Shown here: one piece after another, positions 1 through 5,027 of the stretch
Position numbering within the stretch: the stretch's first letter is position 1
Layout: every line of letters begins with the position of its first letter
Assembly: GCA_012518155.1 (NCBI GenBank)
Contig: JAAYTC010000076.1
Span: forward strand, 1-5,431
Length of the DNA: 5,431 nt
Reading direction: 5' to 3'
Origin: Bacteroidales bacterium
GTDB taxonomy: Bacteria > Bacteroidota > Bacteroidia > Bacteroidales > Dysgonomonadaceae
Notes under the pieces: model-generated
What the model was told of the DNA's origin: nothing
Database searches by the model: none
Seen by the model: only the letters and a program-made list of their open reading frames with translations
Position numbers and translations under genes: made by a program

Positions 1-859
1 AATCTTCGTCGATCTCGAGCAGTGTTCGAAGGTAATCCTTCATCTCGGTCTCGTACAATAGCGTGTCGACCAGCCGTGCCGCGACCAACGATTCAGCGGG
101 TTGCAACATCGGGAGCGTGTCTGCAAGCGAGTCTATCTCCATTTCCGTGAGCGAGCGTGCGTTGGCAAAATCTCTCCGCAGGAAGCTCCAAGCATCGTTC
201 AGGTAAGCAGTAATCTGCTCCCTATTTTCGTTACTCATTTCGTTTTGGGTGAAAGGTTCCACGGCCGATTTGTACGTACCCACTTTAAAAATCTGCATCT
301 CTATTCCAAGCTTGTCTAATGCATCCTTGAAGAAGATGGGAGTGGAGGAGAGGCCATGCAGGTCGAGCATTCCCTGCGGATTCAATACTATTTTGTCAGC
401 CACGGAAGCTAAATAGTACCCTCCTTGGGTATAGGTGTCAGCATACGCGACAATAAACTTGCCGCTCTCTTTGAAGCTTTCAAGTTCATGTCGAATCTCC
501 GCCAAAGTGGCCAGTGAAGCCGAAAATACGCGTGAATCCAAGTAGATGCCTTTTATGTTGTCTTCGCTTTTAGCTTTGCGGATGGCACTTATAATGTCAT
601 TCAGCCCCATCGCGGAGGGTTGATCCGGAGTAATCATCGACGTAAAGGGGTCCTCTTCCGGTGTGCGTTCGGTTATCGGGGCGTTGAGGCGCAAATTAAG
701 CACCGAGTTGTCTTGGAGTACAAACTTCTCGGACGACAGTGAGCCAACAAACGAGCCCATGGCTCCGAAAAATAATACCATTACAACCAAAGAAAGCAGG
801 ATGTTCGCGATAACGAATCCCAACGCGGATGCGAGCACGATTTTTAAAAAATCTTTCAT
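1..859 (-). CDS. sppA: Signal peptide peptidase SppA, 67K type (N-terminal half, cut by window start)
   Basis: Membrane-anchored serine protease that degrades cleaved signal peptides and other membrane-embedded fragments. The minus-strand frame is open from ATG at 859 to the window edge, giving 286 codons. Residues 1-5 are short and polar (MKDFL); residues about 7-36 form one long hydrophobic segment, the usual N-terminal anchor. After it come the first-domain segments, including GGYYLASVADKIVLNPQG and the motif GTYKSAVEPF. Lys197 in that motif aligns with the catalytic lysine of E. coli SppA (Lys209). The nucleophilic serine of this family lies in the C-terminal repeat domain and is therefore outside the window. 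Full-length 67K-type proteins are near 590-620 residues, so about half is present. The start is supported by a promoter 28 nt upstream and by the typical short N-terminus. It is transcribed divergently from the sigma-factor operon. No frameshift is visible. Confidence 0.93.
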   Translation of the reverse strand, partial: MKDFLKIVLASALGFVIANILLSLVVMVLFFGAMGSFVGSLSSEKFVLQDNSVLNLRLNAPITERTPEEDPFTSMITPDQPSAMGLNDIISAIRKAKSEDNIKGIYLDSRVFSASLATLAEIRHELESFKESGKFIVAYADTYTQGGYYLASVADKIVLNPQGMLDLHGLSSTPIFFKDALDKLGIEMQIFKVGTYKSAVEPFTQNEMSNENREQITAYLNDAWSFLRRDFANARSLTEMEIDSLADTLPMLQPAESLVAARLVDTLLYETEMKDYLRTLLEIDED

Positions 860-886
860 ACCAGTTTTCTAATTAATTTGATAGGA

Positions 887-917
887 CAAAAATAAATAAA
901 AAACAGATACACTGCAA
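887..917 (-). promoter_or_regulatory. Bacteroides-type promoter for sppA
   Basis: On the minus strand TATTTTTG (894 down to 887) matches the Bacteroidota -7 consensus TAnnTTTG exactly. A TTG (917 down to 915) sits 20 nt upstream, within the 19-21 nt preferred spacing of the -33 box. Transcription would begin near 880, leaving a leader of about 20 nt before the ATG at 859. The box matches are read directly; the function is inferred from the consensus. Confidence 0.7.
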
Positions 918-948
918 TTTAAAATATACATTCTTTAAATCTATTTAC

Positions 949-979
949 TTGGTTGTTTTTTTAGTTGGTCGTATATTTG
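949..979 (+). promoter_or_regulatory. Bacteroides-type promoter for the sigma-factor operon
   Basis: TTG at 949-951 is followed, after a 20-nt spacer, by TATATTTG at 972-979, an exact TAnnTTTG match. Initiation would fall near 984-987. The motif is of the housekeeping (sigma-ABfr) type, so basal expression of the operon need not depend on its own ECF factor. The leader to the preferred sigma start is about 110-130 nt, unusually long compared with sppA and the Yip1-family gene in this window. A second, ECF-dependent promoter cannot be excluded. Confidence 0.65.
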
Positions 980-1008
980 ATGGGTCAAAAAATAAAGAGA
1001 TGGTAATA

Positions 1009-1080
1009 ATCCGTGGCGGTTTATCTTAAAAAAGAATAAATACGGATAAATCGATGCTGCCGATGCAGCGTTTTCTTTTA
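1009..1080 (+). promoter_or_regulatory. Structured 5' leader with terminator-like hairpin
   Basis: Two hairpins can be paired by hand in the leader of the sigma operon. Hairpin 1: 1009-1014 (ATCCGT) with 1042-1047 (ACGGAT), then 1020-1024 with 1036-1040 and 1025-1027 with 1032-1034 (one bulged A at 1035), closed by an AAAA loop at 1028-1031; 14 pairs in all. Hairpin 2: GCTGC at 1056-1060 with GCAGC at 1065-1069 around a CGAT loop, extendable outward by A1054-T1071 and two wobble pairs, followed directly by the T-rich run 1071-1079. The second resembles a short intrinsic terminator and lies before the likely sigma start codon. It could be an attenuator or the end of a small RNA; equally it may be weak and without effect. 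It matches no riboswitch class that I recognise. Confidence 0.4.
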
Positions 1081-1113
1081 TTATCCATCTATATAATGAA
1101 CTGCGATGTAAAC

Positions 1114-1683
1114 ATGGATGATTCGCGACTGATAATAGCATGTAAGAAACAGGATCGTGATGCTCAAAGGATATTGTACGAGCGATATGCTCCTACAATG
1201 ATGGGGGTATGTTTACGCTATTGCAGAGACGAAGAGTCCGCGAGAGACCTTCTGCACGACGGATTTATCCGTGCGTTTACGCATATAGGCTCCTATTCGG
1301 GAAAGGGTTCTTTTGAAGGCTGGTTGAGAAGAATTTTCGTGAACTTGGCACTGGAAGATTACCGAAAGGAGAAGCAGAAACTGAGATTTATGGAAGAGTA
1401 CGGCTACTTGCAAACGAACGAATCGGATATTCCAGAGGATGATATGCTTGATATAGACGATATTCCACGGGAAGAGGTGCTCGAAATGATCAAAAGCCTC
1501 CCACCGGGTTACAGGGCCGTGTTTAATATGTTTATTTTTGAAGAGATGTCACATAAAGAGATCGCCATCGAACTAGGCATTAATGAAGCAGCTTCACGCT
1601 CGCAATTTTACAGGGCAAAAACCCTGTTGCAGAAAAAAATTTCAGCCATCCTAACTGAAAACGAAAAAAGGCACGTACAATGA
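1114..1683 (+). CDS. ECF-family RNA polymerase sigma factor (sigma-70 regions 2 and 4)
   Basis: Directs RNA polymerase to alternative promoters, normally under control of a membrane anti-sigma factor. With the start at 1114 the protein has 189 residues, normal for the family. Region 2 covers about residues 5-87, with DLLHDGFIRAF (45-55) and WLRRIFVNLALEDYRK (70-85) for core binding and -10 recognition. An acidic linker follows (102-120). Region 4 covers about 122-176, with LPPGYRAVF and a helix-turn-helix, EEMSHKEIAIELGI, then SRSQFYRAK. Regions 1.1 and 3 are absent, as expected of an ECF factor. The frame is open from ATG 1054, and ATG 1096 is also possible. I prefer 1114 because relatives begin a few residues before the LIxAC segment, and because 1054 lies inside a leader hairpin. 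The stop overlaps the next start (ATGA at 1680-1683), implying coupled translation with the putative anti-sigma gene. The regulon is unknown. Confidence 0.92.
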   Translation: MDDSRLIIACKKQDRDAQRILYERYAPTMMGVCLRYCRDEESARDLLHDGFIRAFTHIGSYSGKGSFEGWLRRIFVNLALEDYRKEKQKLRFMEEYGYLQTNESDIPEDDMLDIDDIPREEVLEMIKSLPPGYRAVFNMFIFEEMSHKEIAIELGINEAASRSQFYRAKTLLQKKISAILTENEKRHVQ

Positions 1684-2936
1684 GTTCTGATAACGATATA
1701 AGGAAACAATTTCAAAAGAAGTTCAGCGACTTCAGGGCTGAGGTTCCAACTGATGGTTGGGATCGCTTGAATGAGGCGCTGAATGAGGCTAAGGTAGTAC
1801 CACTGCCTCGCAAAAACTGGCGCTACATCGCCTCTTCCGCGGCAGCAGTGCTCTTGTTAATCGTCGGCAGCTTACTGTATATGCAACGCCAAGGTGATCA
1901 GGTTGAAGTGTTATTGACTGATTCAGCTGTTTCCGACTCTACCCCCATGTTGCCTCTTGCACCGGCAGCCGATCCGGTGCTTGCCGCGAACGAAGCCACT
2001 TATCGTGAGGTTGATGAAGTGGTTAAGGCTGTATCGGTTGAACCCGATAAAGAAGCAGGCTTACTTTATTTGGATCAAACTTCTCCAACTACCAGAATTG
2101 CCGTGAATAGTCCATCTTCCTGCGAAAGGATGACGGAAGCTACTTCCGAATTGGATTCCCCAAACCTAAATCGTATATCCACACCTTTCGCCTATACGTC
2201 GCGAGAAGAAAAGTTTTTTGCTGACGGGGGTGAACAGCAGAAACATCGAGAGCCTATTTTATTAGCGGTAAGTGGACGAGGTGGGCTGAACTCTTATCAA
2301 CAGACAGTTAATACGCCTATGACGCTTCGAAGCGCGCAAGATCCTCCCGATTCATCCGAGGAGCCTCGCAAAAACTTCTTAACCCCACAGAGCGCAGCTA
2401 AAAACGTTTCACAAATGGAGCACGACCAACCGGTTTCTTTCGGCGTCACCGTCTCGAGAGAAATTATCGATGACCTTTATATAGAAACAGGGCTCGTGTA
2501 CAGTTATCTCTACTCCCGAGTAAGAAATGCTAACGCTAACTTTCAGGTGCAGGAAACCCAGCGCCTCCATTATATAGGAATACCATTGAATTTAAACTAT
2601 AACATTGTCTCGCTGAGCAGGTTTAACGTGTACGCTTCGGTGGGAGGAACGATTGAGAAAGATTTATATGGAGATTTCCGAAGAGCCGGGTCCGGCGAGG
2701 CCGTGGGCTTGAATAGCCGATCGGAGGAGATGGAAATTAATAAAATAACTCAATCAAATCCCCAAATATCGGTTAACGCCGGTATCGGTGTCTCTTATCC
2801 CATTTACAATCGGTTGAGGCTATACGGTAAAATTGGTGGAGCTTATTACTTTGACGCGAAAAACGAACATAAAACTATCTACTCCGACCGAAAAATTGTT
2901 ATGGATCTGAATGTCGGCTTGAGATATGAATTTTAA
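1680..2936 (+). CDS. Putative anti-sigma protein fused to an outer-membrane beta-barrel domain
   Basis: A 418-residue protein probably controlling the sigma factor just upstream. Residues 1-46 are polar and basic; AEVPTDGWDRLNEAL (20-34) resembles the P-x(3)-W-x(2)-(I/L) segment seen near the N-terminus of Bacteroidota anti-sigma factors. Residues 48-68 form one transmembrane helix preceded by PLPRKNWR, so the positive-inside rule puts the N-terminus in the cytoplasm. Residues 69 to about 245 are a Ser/Thr/Pro/acid-rich linker with little predicted fold. Residues about 250-418 show alternating amphipathic strands (for example SFGVTVSREI, YIETGLVYSYLYSR, FNVYASVGGTIEKDLYG, LYGKIGGAYYF) and end in LRYEF, a C-terminal Phe typical of outer-membrane barrels; an OMP_b-brl_2-like fold is likely. 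AAAAAAGG at 1664-1671 may serve as ribosome binding site. The nearest described arrangement I recall is the EcfO-Reo pair of Bacteroides fragilis, but I cannot show orthology. The CDS is certain; the anti-sigma role is inferred from context and layout. Confidence 0.85.
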   Translation: MSSDNDIRKQFQKKFSDFRAEVPTDGWDRLNEALNEAKVVPLPRKNWRYIASSAAAVLLLIVGSLLYMQRQGDQVEVLLTDSAVSDSTPMLPLAPAADPVLAANEATYREVDEVVKAVSVEPDKEAGLLYLDQTSPTTRIAVNSPSSCERMTEATSELDSPNLNRISTPFAYTSREEKFFADGGEQQKHREPILLAVSGRGGLNSYQQTVNTPMTLRSAQDPPDSSEEPRKNFLTPQSAAKNVSQMEHDQPVSFGVTVSREIIDDLYIETGLVYSYLYSRVRNANANFQVQETQRLHYIGIPLNLNYNIVSLSRFNVYASVGGTIEKDLYGDFRRAGSGEAVGLNSRSEEMEINKITQSNPQISVNAGIGVSYPIYNRLRLYGKIGGAYYFDAKNEHKTIYSDRKIVMDLNVGLRYEF

Positions 2937-2962
2937 TATTAATCCAAAATAGAACATTAGAA

Positions 2963-3730
2963 ATGAAAAAAGTTATTGTGTTAATGAGCATGGCTGCTTT
3001 ACTGCTGACTTCATGCCTTGAAGACGGTAGCGATCATTTTACAGAGGGGGCATATGTTTATATCGCCGAGTCTGGAATGATTCCCTACGGAGTAACCCAC
3101 ACGGGGAGGCTGATCACTTCATCAGAAATGCTGTTGATGGACCCCGGTTCAATTTATGGCATCGCGTATAGCTGGCAAGAAGAGTCCGGTATGCAGGAAC
3201 TGTCCTTGAGTGAGCAGGCTGCTTATAAGGTGGCGATACTCGGAGACCCCTTCAAGTTGAACCAGCAGTATGGGCTTGATATAGCTGATACGCCTCCAAT
3301 AGAAGAAGTTGAAGATGGTTTCGTGGCTATCCCTTCTCCCTCGAACGCTGAAATTGTACAACAAATATATCCCGGTTTTGAAATTTCGATGGGAGATAAC
3401 TGGGTATTCGAATATGGGTATAAAGCCCGAGAGGGAGATACTGCAGTTGTTAGGTTCACGCTAAACGAAGAGGAGTCGAACGTTGAAAACAATCAAGCTG
3501 TTCTCGATATGCACTTGGACGTGGAAAAAGCAGGTGACGAGAGCAAGCAACTTGAAACCAGAATAGAGGCAATGGCACTCAATATGGCTAGCTTGCGTAG
3601 CATGTTTCAGACTTCGAATACACAAGATGTAAAAGTTAAGATCAAATACTACCGCGATACGGGAGTTTCCGGTGATACGCGAATAGAACCCACTCACCAA
3701 GATTACGTTTTACGTTATAGCGGTGAGTAG
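2963..3730 (+). CDS. Predicted lipoprotein of unknown function, possibly NigD-like
   Basis: A 255-residue secreted protein. The N-terminus is a lipoprotein signal peptide: MKK, a hydrophobic stretch 4-15, and the lipobox L15-T16-S17-C18. The residues after Cys18 are LEDGSD; acids this close to the cysteine occur in Bacteroidota surface-export signals, so display on the cell surface is possible though not proven. The mature part contains many beta-type segments (AYVYIAESG, WVFEYGYKAREGDTAVVRFTL, DVKVKIKYYRD, DYVLRYSG) and no transmembrane helix or catalytic motif I recognise. The layout, a short lipobox followed by an N-terminal beta domain and a C-terminal beta-sandwich, recalls NigD-like proteins, but the match is weak. 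It lies 26 nt after the barrel protein with no terminator between and immediately before a strong one, so it should be the last gene of the sigma operon. It may assist sensing or act as a target of the pathway. Confidence 0.88.
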   Translation: MKKVIVLMSMAALLLTSCLEDGSDHFTEGAYVYIAESGMIPYGVTHTGRLITSSEMLLMDPGSIYGIAYSWQEESGMQELSLSEQAAYKVAILGDPFKLNQQYGLDIADTPPIEEVEDGFVAIPSPSNAEIVQQIYPGFEISMGDNWVFEYGYKAREGDTAVVRFTLNEEESNVENNQAVLDMHLDVEKAGDESKQLETRIEAMALNMASLRSMFQTSNTQDVKVKIKYYRDTGVSGDTRIEPTHQDYVLRYSGE

Positions 3731-3755
3731 ACTTTTTCGTGTACCCAATCAATAT

Positions 3756-3793
3756 AAAGGCAGCAACGTGAAATGAACGTTGCTGCTTTTTTT
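3756..3793 (+). terminator. Strong intrinsic terminator of the sigma operon
   Basis: A perfect 10-bp stem, GCAGCAACGT (3760-3769) with ACGTTGCTGC (3777-3786), closes a 7-nt loop and is followed by seven T (3787-3793). The A-rich stretch at 3756-3758 and G3759 can pair with the T run, so some activity in the opposite direction is possible, though no convergent gene is present. It separates the sigma operon from the Yip1-family/smpB pair. Confidence 0.92.
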
Positions 3794-3851
3794 GACGCGT
3801 CGTGTTACAGCCACCGCTTGGGGTTACTCGTGCGAATACAAAAAAAACATG

Positions 3852-3859
3852 TACCTTTG
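3852..3859 (+). promoter_or_regulatory. Promoter -7 box for the Yip1-family/smpB pair
   Basis: TACCTTTG is an exact TAnnTTTG match and is followed by CA, a common Bacteroidota context. The -33 position carries only GTG (3830-3832, 19-nt spacer), so the upstream half is imperfect. Initiation near 3865 would leave a leader of about 15 nt before ATG 3880. This also rules out translation from the upstream in-frame ATG at 3802 on this transcript. Confidence 0.65.
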
Positions 3860-3879
3860 CAGTTCAGAATCAAGAAGGA

Positions 3880-4431
3880 ATGTGGAGAGATATTTTTGTT
3901 GTAATGGCACAGTTACTGGTCGCCCCACACGTGGGTTGGAGAGAGATTAAAAAAGAGCGAAAAACAACCCATGACTTTCTGTATCGCTACCTGCATCCTG
4001 TGTTTGGTGTTATCGCGCTCGCCTCTTTTGTAGGGGGACTGTGGATTGTTCGCGATGGGAACTTGGAATTCGCGCTCAAAAGATCCATCGTGAGTGTTGT
4101 AGCCGTATACGGGGGATACTTTTTGGCTTCGTATATCTTAAACGAAACTGCCGTTCATTTTGGTATAGAAAAAAATGTTTCTCGTTTGCGAAAGTTTGTC
4201 GGCTTCGCGTCGGTGGTGGTATATTTATTGTATCTGCTCACCCCTTTCTTGAACAATTTCTTAATAATATGGCTGTTGGCTCTCTATACGGTCCACGTGG
4301 CAAATACCGGGGCAACGCTCTATTTACAGGTGCCCGAAGAGAAAAAAATTAGCTTTTCTCTATTGGCGTCGGCTTTAATTGTCTTTATTCCGCTCGCTAT
4401 TCAATTACTTTTTTCAACTCTGATGAATTAA
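3880..4431 (+). CDS. Yip1-family integral membrane protein
   Basis: A 183-residue polytopic membrane protein. The N-terminal segment MWRDIFVVMAQLLVAPHVGW, followed by REI, matches the short amphipathic start (xxLLxxPxxGWxEI) of bacterial Yip1-domain proteins. About five hydrophobic segments follow: roughly 41-57, 68-87, 105-123, 126-149 and 158-181. The bacterial members have no established reaction; a role in the inner membrane is all that can be inferred. The frame is open upstream to ATG 3802, but I chose 3880 because the promoter box lies at 3852-3859, AAGAAGGA sits directly before the ATG, and the family motif begins with this Met. ATG 3904 is a less likely alternative. The stop TAA shares one base with the smpB start (TAATG at 4429-4433), so the two are probably translated in a coupled way. 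Confidence 0.85.
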   Translation: MWRDIFVVMAQLLVAPHVGWREIKKERKTTHDFLYRYLHPVFGVIALASFVGGLWIVRDGNLEFALKRSIVSVVAVYGGYFLASYILNETAVHFGIEKNVSRLRKFVGFASVVVYLLYLLTPFLNNFLIIWLLALYTVHVANTGATLYLQVPEEKKISFSLLASALIVFIPLAIQLLFSTLMN

Positions 4432-4883
4432 TGAAACAACCAACTGTAAACATACGAAATAAACGAGCCACGTTCGATTATGAACTGTTGGAGACATTCA
4501 CGGCCGGTATTGTCCTTACCGGTACGGAGATTAAATCGATCCGGCTAGGAAAGGCAAGCCTCGTGGATACCTACTGCATGTTCGAAAAAGGCGAATTGTG
4601 GGTGCGCAATATGTATATTGCCGAGTATTTTTATGGTACCTATAATAACCATTCCGCGCGCAGGGACCGTAAGCTGCTTCTTAATAGAAATGAATTGCGT
4701 AAGGTGTTGAGGTTGACGAAAGAAACAGGTTTCACGATCATACCTGTTCGTATGTTTATCAACGAAAGAGGATTAGCCAAGGTGGTTATAGCCGTCGCCA
4801 AAGGAAAAAAAGAGTATGATAAAAGGCAATCGTTGAGAGAGAAAGAAGACAAGCGGGCTATGGATCGAATGTTTAAAAAATAG
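4431..4883 (+). CDS. smpB: SsrA-binding protein SmpB
   Basis: Cytoplasmic partner of tmRNA in trans-translation: it binds the tRNA-like domain of tmRNA and, through its C-terminal tail, occupies the empty decoding channel of stalled ribosomes. The 150-residue length is normal. The core OB-type barrel (about 6-125) starts with the family signature NKRATFDYELLETFTAGIVL (10-29), then GTEIKSIRLGKASLVDTY (31-48). RKLLLNRNEL (80-89) and LAKVVIAVAKGKKEYDKR (115-132) match known SmpB blocks. The tail REKEDKRAMDRMFKK (136-150) is basic and helical, as needed to enter the mRNA channel. It overlaps the upstream membrane-protein gene by one base and shares its promoter at 3852. No terminator of good quality follows. 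The ssrA (tmRNA) gene is not in the window. Confidence 0.97.
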   Translation: MKQPTVNIRNKRATFDYELLETFTAGIVLTGTEIKSIRLGKASLVDTYCMFEKGELWVRNMYIAEYFYGTYNNHSARRDRKLLLNRNELRKVLRLTKETGFTIIPVRMFINERGLAKVVIAVAKGKKEYDKRQSLREKEDKRAMDRMFKK

Positions 4884-4909
4884 TAGGATCTTACCTGAAC
4901 ATTCAGCTT

Positions 4910-4950
4910 TGAAACCGATCGAGTATGTCTGAAACCGGTCGAACATAGTC
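4910..4950. repeat. Imperfect tandem repeat, two units of about 20 nt
   Basis: The units TGAAACCGATCGAGTATGTC (4910-4929) and, from 4930, TGAAACCGGTCGAACATAGT share TGAAACCG, then TCGA, with few differences elsewhere. Both contain a small palindrome (CGATCG, ACCGGT). Spacing of about two helical turns would place two protein sites on the same face of the DNA, but it may be chance duplication. Confidence 0.6.
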
Positions 4951-4975
4951 ATTCTCGTGAGAACCATTTTATGTT
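4942..4975. repeat. Nested inverted repeat after smpB
   Basis: Outer arms AACATA (4942-4947) and TATGTT (4970-4975) enclose a second, tighter palindrome TTCTCGTGAGAA (4952-4963). The structure could be a weak transcript end for smpB or an operator for the next gene. It lacks a GC-rich stem and a clean T tract, so I do not call it a terminator. Confidence 0.4.
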
Positions 4976-5027
4976 ACAACTGTTCTTAGAGTGAATATTG
5001 GGTTATCATTTTTAAAGGATTAACTTC

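Larger units (their letters stand above)
4884..5027. other. Intergenic region with tandem and inverted repeats
   Basis: 144 bp between smpB and the next gene. It holds an imperfect tandem repeat (4910-4950) and an inverted repeat (4942-4975), listed separately. No TAnnTTTG box was found on the plus strand, so the promoter of the downstream gene is not identified; read-through from smpB or a divergent promoter type is possible. AAAGGA at 5013-5018 is a plausible ribosome binding site for ATG 5028. Confidence 0.6.

Noticed and set aside
663..872. Plus-strand open frame opposite the sppA N-terminus
   Set aside because: It lies antisense to the well-supported sppA coding sequence and has no recognisable features; the same holds for 101-319.
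860..1095. Short coding gene in the divergent region (including minus-strand frame 941-1141)
   Set aside because: The sequence is AT-rich, filled by two promoters and leader hairpins, and the frame shows no start signal or conserved-looking protein features.
1207..1227. Cys33-x3-Cys37 (GVCLRYC) in the sigma factor as a redox or metal switch
   Set aside because: The GVCLRYC-type segment is common in ECF sigma factors of this phylum at this position of region 2, and the partner protein has only one cysteine (Cys148), so there is no zinc-binding anti-sigma signature such as HxxxCxxC.
3802..3879. Upstream start for the Yip1-family protein at 3802
   Set aside because: It would add 26 polar residues before the family motif and lies upstream of the predicted transcription start near 3865.
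4910..4950. Possible minimal CRISPR array
   Set aside because: Only two adjacent imperfect units without spacers and no cas genes.
4952..4970. Terminator for smpB at TTCTCGTGAGAA
   Set aside because: The stem is only four to five base pairs with a minimal loop, and the following CCATTTTATG is not a convincing T tract.
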